From positions 1 through 64,000 of the forward strand of contig CAIOTH010000065.1 in NCBI GenBank assembly GCA_903861145.1: 64,000 bases of DNA, written 5' to 3'. The notes beneath the pieces are model-generated. The model saw only the letters and a program-made list of their open reading frames with translations. It was not told the DNA's origin and did not search any database. Shown piece after piece: positions 54,345 to 62,984 of this stretch (position 1 is the stretch's first letter; every line of letters starts with the position of its first letter). Origin of the DNA: an uncultured Bacteroidota bacterium (GTDB taxonomy: Bacteria > Bacteroidota > Bacteroidia > Chitinophagales > LD1). The position numbers and the translations under genes are program-made.

Positions 54345-55493
54345 ATGGAAAGAAATATATACAACGACGAGCAAAAGCTGTTTGCCCAATCAGTTAAGGA
54401 CTTTATCATAAAGGAAATTCAACCCCATAACGCCAAATGGGAGAAGGAGCAAATGGTTTCGCGCGAAAGCTGGCTTAAATTTGGTGAGGCCGGTTACCTG
54501 TGCATGCAAATTGACGAGCAATACGGTGGGCTTGGCATAAAAGACTTTCGTTACAACGCTATTATTGCCGAGGAACTAGGCCGTGCCGGGCTGGCAGGTC
54601 CGGCAGTGGGTTATCCTTTGCATTCTGATATTGTAGCTCCATACATTGATCATTATGGAACCGAAGCCGCCAAAATGAAATGGCTGCCCAAAATGATAAG
54701 CGGCGAAGCCGTAGGCGCTATTGCCATGACTGAGCCCGGAGCAGGCAGCGATTTGCAAAATATAAAAGCTACCGCTGTCGATAAAGGCGATTATTACCTT
54801 GTTAACGGCTCAAAAACATTTATCACCAACGGTTACCTCAGCAACATTGTAGTAACCGCCGTTAAAACTGACCCAACCAAAGGCGCGAAGGGCACTTCAC
54901 TTGTGCTGATTGATTCGGGCATGAAAGGTTTCTCAAAAGGAAGGCCTTTTGAGAAAATAGGCCTGCATGCACAAGATACATGCGAGCTGTTTTTTGAAAA
55001 TGTAGAAGTACCAAAAGAGAATTTGATTGGCAAAGAAGGCGAAGGTTTTAAATACATGATGACCGAACTTTCACAAGAGAGATTGCTGGTTTCTATTTCA
55101 GCTATTGCCGCTGCCGAAGGTTCATTGGCAAGAACAGTTCAATATACTAAAGAGAGGAATGCTTTCGGAAAGTCAATTTCCGAATTTCAAAACACTCGTT
55201 TTAAATTGGCCGAACTTGCTACCGAAGTAGCCATTGGCCGAACTTTTTGCGATAGATGCGTAGAATTGCACAGCGAAAAGAAGCTTGACCAGGCAACTGC
55301 CTCAATGGCCAAATACTGGCTAACCGATTTACAAGGCAAGGTAGCAGATGAATGCCTTCAATTACACGGTGGTTACGGTTATATATGGGAGTACGCCATT
55401 GCACGTGCCTGGGCCGATGCCAGGGTACAAAGAATTTATGCCGGCACCAACGAAATTATGAAAGAACTGATTGCAAGAAATGTGCTGAAGTAA
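54345..55493 (+). CDS. Acyl-CoA dehydrogenase, long-chain (LCAD) type
   Basis: 382 residues, the usual size. AMTEPGAGSDL binds FAD and substrate; KERNAFGKSISEFQ and LQLHGGYGYIWEY...RIYAGTNEIMKELIAR follow the mitochondrial LCAD C-terminus closely. The position of the medium-chain catalytic Glu (YEGT) is Ala (YAGT), while Glu258 in AIAAAEGSL aligns with the LCAD-type catalytic base. It should start beta-oxidation of longer acyl-CoAs, passing electrons to ETF. No other beta-oxidation gene is nearby. Confidence 0.92.
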   Translation: MERNIYNDEQKLFAQSVKDFIIKEIQPHNAKWEKEQMVSRESWLKFGEAGYLCMQIDEQYGGLGIKDFRYNAIIAEELGRAGLAGPAVGYPLHSDIVAPYIDHYGTEAAKMKWLPKMISGEAVGAIAMTEPGAGSDLQNIKATAVDKGDYYLVNGSKTFITNGYLSNIVVTAVKTDPTKGAKGTSLVLIDSGMKGFSKGRPFEKIGLHAQDTCELFFENVEVPKENLIGKEGEGFKYMMTELSQERLLVSISAIAAAEGSLARTVQYTKERNAFGKSISEFQNTRFKLAELATEVAIGRTFCDRCVELHSEKKLDQATASMAKYWLTDLQGKVADECLQLHGGYGYIWEYAIARAWADARVQRIYAGTNEIMKELIARNVLK

Positions 55494-55503
55494 ACCGGTT
55501 CAG

Positions 55504-56148
55504 CTAGGCCCTAATTCGTTCCAATATAAATACAAACTCGCTCATTATAATAGCTGTTGCACCCCAAATAATATGCTGCCCGAAAATATAAGCAGGCACA
55601 TGAACCACGGTGCCATTAAACAGCTTTATCTCGGTCTTTAAATTCACATTGGCCTTGTCTAAAAAGAACGAAACAGGTATTTCAACTATCTTTTCCACTT
55701 CATTCTTTTGGGGGTAAAAGCTTTCAATACTATCAGCAAAGCCCACCACAGGGTAAACCAAAAAATTACTGGGCGGAATGTATAACTGACTTAATTTCCC
55801 TAATACTTTTATCTGTTCCTTATCAATCCCGATCTCCTCCTTCGTTTCTCTTAAGGCGGTTGCCACCATGTCATTATCGCTACTATCTTTTTTTCCGCCC
55901 GGAAAACTCATTTGCCCACTATGCACACCATCATATTGCTTCCGTTGGGTAAAAACAATATTCAACTCCCCCTGTTTTTCATACAAAAGCAACATTACTC
56001 CGCCAAGGCGTGGTTCGTGCTTAAGTATTTCCCCCATATCCAAATGAGGGCGGTACGAAGGCGCCATGCGGTATTGAGCAGCTTCGCCGGGCAACTCTTT
56101 CTTTAGTTCCTCGCTAAGTTGTTCAACAAACTTAATATCGAATTTCAT
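55504..56148 (-). CDS. Nudix hydrolase, CoA-pyrophosphatase (NudL) type
   Basis: 214 residues from ATG 56148; an upstream TTG frame to 56172 is less likely. VFTQRKQYDGVHSGQMSFPGG is the family-specific block before the Nudix helix, and TALRETKEEIGI carries the REx2EExG core with the metal-binding glutamates. The family cleaves CoA or acyl-CoA to 4'-phosphopantetheine and 3',5'-ADP. Convergent with the acyl-CoA dehydrogenase, 10 bp apart. Exact substrate not provable here. Confidence 0.9.
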   Translation of the reverse strand: MKFDIKFVEQLSEELKKELPGEAAQYRMAPSYRPHLDMGEILKHEPRLGGVMLLLYEKQGELNIVFTQRKQYDGVHSGQMSFPGGKKDSSDNDMVATALRETKEEIGIDKEQIKVLGKLSQLYIPPSNFLVYPVVGFADSIESFYPQKNEVEKIVEIPVSFFLDKANVNLKTEIKLFNGTVVHVPAYIFGQHIIWGATAIIMSEFVFILERIRA

Positions 56149-56266
56149 ATCTGTTTCAAGGTCAAAAAGCAATGTTTTCTGTTATCCTCAAATGCAAATA
56201 AAGCGAATCGTAGATTAACCTTTTTGCCCATTTCGCAATTCAGGCTTATCAGGATAAGTATTTTTT

Positions 56267-56295
56267 GACGAGAACAATTATCTTTGGTGTCCCTT
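56267..56295 (+). promoter_or_regulatory. Promoter region of the coiled-coil protein gene
   Basis: TATCTTTG near 56279-56286 is an exact -7 match about 42 bp before the ATG at 56328. The -33 region is only TTT-rich. A CCCTTT/AAAGGG inverted repeat sits in the leader. Confidence 0.5.
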
Positions 56296-56327
56296 TAAAA
56301 AAAGGGAACACAAAAATTTAGTAGCAC

Positions 56328-57449
56328 ATGCAATCCAGATTTACGGCCAAAGGAGTTAACGCTGACGACAAAGAAGTAGTACTTGCTTACGAATTAAAGG
56401 AGGAAGAATTTAAGGTAGACCTGTACATTATCCCCAGAAAATCTTTAAAAGCAGATGACCTGGAAAAACTTGAAAAAGGATGGGTAGATGGCGAAGCTTA
56501 TGAATTCCCCGAAGGCACTACACTCATTAACCCTAACCTGAATGACGAATCGGTTTTGCCTGAAAACATCCGTTCTGATGAAGCCGGTAAAATACGCGCT
56601 AAACAAAACGAATGGGCGTACCAGCTACTTACCACTAAATTATGGGAGAGTTACTTGCATGAATTGGATGGATTAAAAACCAAAGCCGCTGCATTGGCTC
56701 AGTACGACCGCCAGTTATTTGACGATGCCAAATCGTTTTGGGAACGTGTGCTTGAGCACAGAAAAGAGCGCGATATAAGTCAGCAAAGCCTTGATAAGAT
56801 TAAGGATGATGTAAATTCTATTTTCGAAAAGCTCAAAACTTTCCGCAAAACCGAAAGTGCAGAGTTTGAAGGAGCATCTGCTAAGTTACGCGATGAATTT
56901 ATAGCCAAACTTGAAGAACTTAAAAAGAAGGCTGATGCCAAAGCTAATTTTAAGGCCCTGTTGGATGAGTTGAAAAACATTCAGAACGAGAGCCGCAAAA
57001 ACCGCTATACCAAAGCCGACGACCACAATTTACGCAAAGCAATGGATGCTGCTTTTCAATACATCAACGAGCAGCGCAATCATTTCTTTAACGACAAAAC
57101 CGAGATACGCATTAAGGACTTAACCGAGATAGTTGAAAAAATGACCTCGTCTTTAGATCGCGATAAGCGCGACCTTGAATATATGGCCAAAAAGACAAAC
57201 AGCAACAGCATCAAGTCGCTCGAGCTGCAACTAATCAAGGTAAAAACCAACATGCTAAACGAAACCATCGCTTCTAAAGAAGAGAAGTTAAAAGATGTTC
57301 GTTTAACCCTGGAAAAGCTTTTAAAGCAATCTCAACGCACCAACAAGAGCGAAAAAGGTAAGGATAAAGAAGCTGCTAAACCAGAAGTTGAAACCAAAAC
57401 CGAAGAGCCTGCTGCAACTGATAGCGTTGAGGGCGCTGAGGGGAAATAG
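56328..57449 (+). CDS. Cytoplasmic coiled-coil protein of unknown function
   Basis: 373 residues, no signal peptide or membrane segment. Residues 1-90 look like a small folded domain (VVLAYELKEEEFKVDLYIIPRKSL). From about 95 to 340 the sequence is nearly continuous charged coiled coil, with repeating KxxLxEL and EKL heptads. The tail (about 340-373) is Lys/Glu/Ala/Pro-rich and disordered. It resembles DUF349-type helical proteins only in general character. It stands alone, so no function can be drawn from neighbours. Confidence 0.8.
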   Translation: MQSRFTAKGVNADDKEVVLAYELKEEEFKVDLYIIPRKSLKADDLEKLEKGWVDGEAYEFPEGTTLINPNLNDESVLPENIRSDEAGKIRAKQNEWAYQLLTTKLWESYLHELDGLKTKAAALAQYDRQLFDDAKSFWERVLEHRKERDISQQSLDKIKDDVNSIFEKLKTFRKTESAEFEGASAKLRDEFIAKLEELKKKADAKANFKALLDELKNIQNESRKNRYTKADDHNLRKAMDAAFQYINEQRNHFFNDKTEIRIKDLTEIVEKMTSSLDRDKRDLEYMAKKTNSNSIKSLELQLIKVKTNMLNETIASKEEKLKDVRLTLEKLLKQSQRTNKSEKGKDKEAAKPEVETKTEEPAATDSVEGAEGK

Positions 57450-57467
57450 GGCAAAGAACTGCCTCTT

Positions 57468-58958
57468 TTATTTTTGGTAAATATATACTTTACCACCCAT
57501 GACTATATTACTATCAACAAGAATAACGTTTCTACGGAAGGCCAATTGTTGCGCCTCGATTTTAGGCGCTTCCTCCCAGCTGTACATGATAGCAAACCGT
57601 TTGGGTAGCGACTTAACTAACTCCTCTATATTTACCCCCCCAACAAAAGTGGAAGCACCTAATAACGAAGTCCACTTCTCTTTTTGAGGATGTATTTGCG
57701 TGTAATATATATAAGCGGGTGACGCGAAGTTATGCATACAAAGCCCAGTCCCCTTTATATCTCTTTTCTTTAAAAAATCAAGGCTCAACTTTATTTCTTC
57801 AGTTTGCAACGGGCGTACAAAATTCCTTAACGCATTAAAGTCTACAACGCAAATTATGGCTATCACAATAGCGGCTAAACGTATGATAGGAAATCGCCAA
57901 TGCAATATCTGTTGTAGCCCAACCGCAATTAATATCAATAAAAGAGGCATGGCAAAAAGTGAAACCCGTTGTATCAATGAATATTGATGAAGGGCAGCTG
58001 CAAAGAAAACCGCAAATACCGGCACTATCAGAAGTACGAGCTTAGCGATATCCCGACGGCCTAAATAAGCAATCCCTATAGTGATACAAATTATGTGAAA
58101 CACCAATGGCAATCCCAAATAACCGCCAGCGGTTGATATAAAATATAAAACCAGATTAATATCCTTAAGTAACACATTCAAACTTATTGGCGGGTAAAAG
58201 AAAAACTCTTTATGGTAATTAACCAAGCCTTGCAAACCAGTTTGTGGTTTTAATATGATAATATAATATCCCGCAAACTGTATCAGCCAGATAATTCCTA
58301 CAACAAGCAAAAACCAAACTTTGAAATAATCTCTTTTCTGTAAAGCCCCTACCAAATAATAACAACCTATACCTGCTAAAATAAACGCTGAGGGCATTGA
58401 GCTCCAAATGGCAATACTTCCGACAATCGACCAAAGCAGAAAAAGCCTAATTGCTGGTGTAGATTCGAATGTATTTTTAAGAGCAAGCCAAAGCAAAATA
58501 AGAGTAATGAATATATCAGGTGAATATTGCTTGGTAGCTTGGGTGTAGCGAACATAAATGGGGCCGAAAGCAAATAGCAACAGGACGTACCATATCCCGG
58601 TGTTGTCGGTGTAATACCTTAGCACTAGCAACAATATCCATAATGAAAGAATCCCGCAAACAAAAGGGTACAAACGATAAGAGTATTCGCTATATCCAAA
58701 TAATGTGGTACAAAGTTTAACCACCCACAAAAACACAGGCGGAGCAAATTGATCATAACTAAGAGGATGAATAAGGCCGGAAAAGGTTCTCTCATAAATA
58801 TTGCGAGCTATATTAGCTTCATCAATGTACATGCTATTGCATTGCAGAAACACTGCTAAGCGCAACAAAATCCCCACAGCTATTATAACAAAAACGAGAT
58901 ATTTAAGCGATTTAGCGAGTTCACCCGACTTACTATGGTTCCATTTGCTAAAAGTCAT
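57468..58958 (-). CDS. GT39/PMT_2-type membrane glycosyltransferase
   Basis: 496 residues with about ten or eleven membrane helices. The first periplasmic loop holds YIDEANIARNI (Asp-Glu motif) and QFAPPVFLWVVKL, as in the PMT_2 domain. A C-terminal soluble tail is short. It should use a polyprenyl-phosphate sugar to glycosylate a lipid or protein. It starts 18 bp after the Calx-beta T9SS gene on the same strand, so the secreted protein might be its acceptor or the two share a promoter. Confidence 0.86.
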   Translation of the reverse strand: MTFSKWNHSKSGELAKSLKYLVFVIIAVGILLRLAVFLQCNSMYIDEANIARNIYERTFSGLIHPLSYDQFAPPVFLWVVKLCTTLFGYSEYSYRLYPFVCGILSLWILLLVLRYYTDNTGIWYVLLLFAFGPIYVRYTQATKQYSPDIFITLILLWLALKNTFESTPAIRLFLLWSIVGSIAIWSSMPSAFILAGIGCYYLVGALQKRDYFKVWFLLVVGIIWLIQFAGYYIIILKPQTGLQGLVNYHKEFFFYPPISLNVLLKDINLVLYFISTAGGYLGLPLVFHIICITIGIAYLGRRDIAKLVLLIVPVFAVFFAAALHQYSLIQRVSLFAMPLLLILIAVGLQQILHWRFPIIRLAAIVIAIICVVDFNALRNFVRPLQTEEIKLSLDFLKKRDIKGTGLCMHNFASPAYIYYTQIHPQKEKWTSLLGASTFVGGVNIEELVKSLPKRFAIMYSWEEAPKIEAQQLAFRRNVILVDSNIVMGGKVYIYQK

Positions 58959-58976
58959 TTCAATTCAGGTGTATCG

Positions 58977-61199
58977 TTATTCTATTTTTACAAACCGCTT
59001 ATAAAGTCCTTCTCCGCGAATAGTCTTCAGAAAATACACTCCTGAAGACAAAGATGAAACGTTAATGCTATTTGTCCCAGCTTGCAAATCTCCAATATTA
59101 CCAATTTCGTTTCCAAGCATATCCATAATAACAACTCCAGTCAAATCAATATCAGATCGTACAACAAGACTCCCATGAACAGGATTGGGATAGATTGCTA
59201 TATCTCTTACAGAATTGCTATTGAAGATTCCACCAGCAAGCGAATCATTGTTGATAATAGTGAGTGTAAACGCCGAAATGCCATAGGCTGCCTGGTTAGT
59301 TACATTTGACAAATTAAAATTGGCTTGTTTATTGGATTGATAAATATTGTTATCCAAAATAGTAACCCAAACACCTTGGGTATCTATGCTAAACGCCGGA
59401 AAGGTTACTGTTGTATCATTAAACAAAAAGTCAACACCGGTTATTGCGTTGCCGGTTGAAAGAGAAACATCAACAGTCGTAGGTTGACTTGAATATGTCG
59501 TTGTCACAAGAGGTATTTCAATAAGTCCTGAACCTTTAGGATAGCTGTAACCCGCCCCCAAAAACGAAACGGTAAATTTGCTGTTATTGAAAATGTATAA
59601 AGTATAAATAGAGTCCGAAAGAACTGTCATGTTATTAGGAACGTTGATAAACCTCAGAGTTACTGTTTTAATAGGTGTAACCTCGGGTCTTGCAAATATC
59701 TCAATCCAAAAAGTATCCCGCGTAATTCCGGGAGGGCTATTAAAATCGTTGTTAGTATATAAAATGTCATGACCATAACCATCAACGGCTGTGGTCAAGT
59801 TTGGATCCATAGCTACAGTAAATCGGATATTTGATGACGTGGGATTATTTACCTCTATTACCACATAGTCAAAAGATGGCACTTGTGGCATCGTATCACT
59901 CTGCGTAATAAACCTCACCGTCGCCACTGGCCCATTCAACCCACAAGCCTGCGTATGATGAAACCCTAATGAGTCAATCATATCAACCGGAAAAGCGTTC
60001 CATGATGATGCGGCATTCGTCCAACTACTATCACCGGCATGGTCATAGTAATTACGGATAAGCGTATGCTGAACGGTCGAGCCACCCGTCACTGCCCATC
60101 CGCTACCCCCGGGATTGGTATGCAACTGGCCAATCACATCAATAGTATCGGTAAGGTGCAATAAGGCCACGGCATCTGTGCCGTCAAAACTTAGGAAGGA
60201 CCAGGTTGCGTTAGCAAGGCTTGTAATACCGGCGTTAGCCCCGGGGTTGGCCAGTATATAAACGCCAAGCGGCGCAATAGTTCCGCTCAAATTATACTGC
60301 GCCATACTGCTGCCCCCGGCAAACGAAATCAAAACGCTATAAACACTCAGGTCAATAGGCACTGAGGTAGGGTTATATACCTGTATAGCCCTGTTATTTC
60401 CTGTACCCTCAACATATTGGCCAAAGAAAAGATCGGAGCAACCCGGTATAGTATCGCTGCTATTGGCCCTAATAGTTAGTACAAAGGTACTATCAGTTAC
60501 TAGTATCGCGCCATTAGTCGGGCTATCTAAAGTTAGTTCAACGGTACGATCTCGCTCATAAAAAGCGTTATTAATAACCGGTATAACGGCATTCAAAATA
60601 CCTGCAGAGTCTGGTGGCCAAACAAGCGTAGTATCACCAAACGTAAAGTCTACGCCATTAACCGCCGTCGTTCCCGTCGGCACAAGTTTAACCCGTACTT
60701 TGGTTGTATCGCGCACTCCTCGGTTTAACGCGATACTCACGTTAACCGACCCTGCATTTTCAGCCACCAAAGCACCTCCAGCCGACATGCTTATTTTAGG
60801 GGTATCTACATCCGTCATAGTAAGTGTAGTTTGCCCGTTAGCCCCTATGGTTGCATTGTTAGTAGCGTTTGCCAATCCAAAAGTTACGGTCTTATCTCCA
60901 TCAATTGTCGAATCATCAATTACGTTAACGGTAAAAAGTTGATCGAACGGCGAAGAAGCCGGAAAAGTAACGGTAACGGGCCCGTATGTAAAGTTGGTTC
61001 CGTAAACCGCATTACCGCCCACAACATTAATATCAACCGAAGTCGCGTTGGCATCAGCGTTAACTATTGAAACTGCAAACTGATATGTGCCAATACCCTC
61101 ACTGCATGTAAATGAAGTTATCACAAATTGAACCGAGGGCTGGGCACCTGCAAACGTTAAGGCAAACAAACTAAAAAACAACAGCATCAAATTCCGCAT
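58977..61199 (-). CDS. T9SS-exported protein with Calx-beta domains and a lamin-tail-like domain
   Basis: 740 residues from ATG 61199; a GTG two codons earlier is unlikely. Signal peptide MRNLMLLFFSLFALTFAGAQ. Two Calx-beta modules (about 22-245, with VTFPASSPFDQLFTVNVIDDSTIDGDKTV-like Ca-binding turns) precede a lamin-tail domain (about 255-425: RAIQVYNPTSVPIDLSVY). Two further Calx-beta-like modules follow, then a type A T9SS sorting domain (IAIYPNPVHGSLVV...LSSGVYFLKTI). A calcium-stabilised surface protein is likely; no enzyme motif is seen. Confidence 0.9.
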   Translation of the reverse strand: MRNLMLLFFSLFALTFAGAQPSVQFVITSFTCSEGIGTYQFAVSIVNADANATSVDINVVGGNAVYGTNFTYGPVTVTFPASSPFDQLFTVNVIDDSTIDGDKTVTFGLANATNNATIGANGQTTLTMTDVDTPKISMSAGGALVAENAGSVNVSIALNRGVRDTTKVRVKLVPTGTTAVNGVDFTFGDTTLVWPPDSAGILNAVIPVINNAFYERDRTVELTLDSPTNGAILVTDSTFVLTIRANSSDTIPGCSDLFFGQYVEGTGNNRAIQVYNPTSVPIDLSVYSVLISFAGGSSMAQYNLSGTIAPLGVYILANPGANAGITSLANATWSFLSFDGTDAVALLHLTDTIDVIGQLHTNPGGSGWAVTGGSTVQHTLIRNYYDHAGDSSWTNAASSWNAFPVDMIDSLGFHHTQACGLNGPVATVRFITQSDTMPQVPSFDYVVIEVNNPTSSNIRFTVAMDPNLTTAVDGYGHDILYTNNDFNSPPGITRDTFWIEIFARPEVTPIKTVTLRFINVPNNMTVLSDSIYTLYIFNNSKFTVSFLGAGYSYPKGSGLIEIPLVTTTYSSQPTTVDVSLSTGNAITGVDFLFNDTTVTFPAFSIDTQGVWVTILDNNIYQSNKQANFNLSNVTNQAAYGISAFTLTIINNDSLAGGIFNSNSVRDIAIYPNPVHGSLVVRSDIDLTGVVIMDMLGNEIGNIGDLQAGTNSINVSSLSSGVYFLKTIRGEGLYKRFVKIE

Positions 61200-61359
61200 G
61201 GGCACTACTTTATTTTATAGAAGCAGTAAATTTCGTAAAATAAGTTCAAACCGTTACTGCCGTATTTGCGTAAGTGTTAAAGAAAGGTGTATAAATTTAT
61301 TTAAGCATGGTTTTTGCAACTATACTTTTTGATTATTATCGCTTTTGAAGAAGGTAGTT

Positions 61360-61956
61360 ATGGTAGAGAATGAGAACATATGGAGTTATGAATTTGAGCG
61401 CAATAAAGGGCTAAAGGCAGGCCAGTTACTGCTGTCAGAACCTTTTATGCCCGACGAAAACTTCCGCCGTACGGTAGTGCTTGTTTGCGAACACAACCGT
61501 CAAAATGGCACGGTAGGCCTTATTGTTAATAAGCCGATCAACTTAAAGCTAAATGACGTAGTTGAAGACTTCCCTCCCTTTAAAAGCAAAGTGTTTTTAG
61601 GCGGCCCTGTTGGTACTGATACGTTACAATTCCTGCATTGCTTAGGCGACCAGATTGAAGGTAGCGTCCAACTATCCGACAACCTTTTCTGGGGCGGCAA
61701 CTTCGAGCAGATAAAGCTATTGCTACGTGACGAAAAGATACTACCCAACCAAATCAGGTTTTACCTCGGTTACTCGGGCTGGGAAGTAGGCCAGTTAGAT
61801 AACGAGTTAAGAGAGAATTCATGGATAATTACCGAAGCCACACATGACCACCTCTTTAAAACACCACACGAAATACTTTGGCGCGAGGTAATGAAAGGCA
61901 TGGGTGGTATATATAGCACCATGGCCGGCTACCCCGAAAACCCGAACTTTAATTAG
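61360..61956 (+). CDS. YqgE/AlgH family (UPF0301) protein
   Basis: 198 residues from ATG 61360; the in-frame TTG at 61345 gives five more residues. GQLLLSEPFMPDENFRRTVVLVCEHNRQNGTVGLIVNKP is the family signature (usually FxRTVVLLxEHxxxGxxGLIxN), with VFLGGPV and LGYSGWEVGQLDNEL further on. In Pseudomonas AlgH affects alginate production, but the molecular role is unsettled. It sits 51 bp before galT, in the same direction. Confidence 0.92.
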   Translation: MVENENIWSYEFERNKGLKAGQLLLSEPFMPDENFRRTVVLVCEHNRQNGTVGLIVNKPINLKLNDVVEDFPPFKSKVFLGGPVGTDTLQFLHCLGDQIEGSVQLSDNLFWGGNFEQIKLLLRDEKILPNQIRFYLGYSGWEVGQLDNELRENSWIITEATHDHLFKTPHEILWREVMKGMGGIYSTMAGYPENPNFN

Positions 61957-62007
61957 TCCACACTTTCCCGTTATCAGCAATTGCCATTTAGTGTGCATAT
62001 TTGCCCC

Positions 62008-62979
62008 ATGCCCGAATTTAGATGGAATCCATTGCTTGATACCTGGACGATGGTAGCTACCAATCGTCAAAATCGTCCCCATTTACCTAAAGACCATTGC
62101 CCTTTTTGCCCAGGCAGTCCAAACATGCCTTCAAACTACGACGTACTGGCCTATCCCAACGATTTTCCGGCCATGTCATTAGATCCGCCTTCATCAAAAA
62201 CCGAAAAACCCTCTAAAGGTATTTTCCGCCGTAAAGATGCAGTGGGCAAATGCGAGGTAATCCTATACTCGCCACAGCATAATAAAAAATTTTACGAGCT
62301 AAGCGATGCCCACCTTCTAAAGATAGTAGAACTATGGAGCAACCGGTTCCACGAAATCTCAAAAGACGAGCGCGTTAAATACATCTTCGAATTCGAAAAC
62401 AAAGGCGAAGAAGTAGGCGTAACCATACATCATCCGCATGGGCAACTATACGCCTATTCATTCATACCGGTTAAAATCCGCGAAGAACTCGACAACTGTA
62501 AAAAGTACTACCGCCAAACCGGCAACAACCTCTTCAGCGATTTAAACAAGGCTGAGAAGAAACATAAGCATCGCATCGTTTTCGAGAACAAAAGCTTTAT
62601 TGCCTATATCCCCTACTTTACCGATTATCCCTTCGGCGTTTTCATAGTAAACAAAAGGCTAAAAGGCAACATCACTCAATTTACGCTTCAAGAGAAAAAA
62701 GACCTTGCCGAAACTCTCAAAAAAATTACCGCCGGCTTCGATAAAATATACGACCGCCCCTTTCCATACATCATGTCGCTACACCAAACACCGGTTAACG
62801 AAAAGAAATACGCCGATGCCCAAAACTACTATGCCTTTCACATTGAGTTCTATCCACCGCTAAGAGCAAAAGACAAAATAAAGTGGTACTCAGGCAGCGA
62901 AATGGGCGCCGGTGCTGCTGCTAATCCGTTAGATGTTGATGAATGTGCCACCCTGTTACGAAGCAAAATTAAAGCCTGA
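62008..62979 (+). CDS. galT: Galactose-1-phosphate uridylyltransferase
   Basis: 323 residues from ATG 62008; the longer TTG frame to 61981 has no matching family residues. The catalytic HPH is His142-Pro143-His144 (IHHPHGQLYAY); the second His is uridylylated. CPFCPGS (Cys31, Cys34) is the zinc site. GVFIVNKR and EFYPPLRAK complete the fold. It converts galactose-1-P and UDP-glucose to glucose-1-P and UDP-galactose in the Leloir pathway. galK follows after 5 bp, so the two form an operon. Confidence 0.95.
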   Translation: MPEFRWNPLLDTWTMVATNRQNRPHLPKDHCPFCPGSPNMPSNYDVLAYPNDFPAMSLDPPSSKTEKPSKGIFRRKDAVGKCEVILYSPQHNKKFYELSDAHLLKIVELWSNRFHEISKDERVKYIFEFENKGEEVGVTIHHPHGQLYAYSFIPVKIREELDNCKKYYRQTGNNLFSDLNKAEKKHKHRIVFENKSFIAYIPYFTDYPFGVFIVNKRLKGNITQFTLQEKKDLAETLKKITAGFDKIYDRPFPYIMSLHQTPVNEKKYADAQNYYAFHIEFYPPLRAKDKIKWYSGSEMGAGAAANPLDVDECATLLRSKIKA

Positions 62980-62984
62980 ACAAA

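Noticed and set aside
61981-62007. TTG start for galT nine codons upstream
   Set aside because: The added residues match nothing in the family, and the ATG at 62008 directly precedes the conserved PEFRWNPL block.
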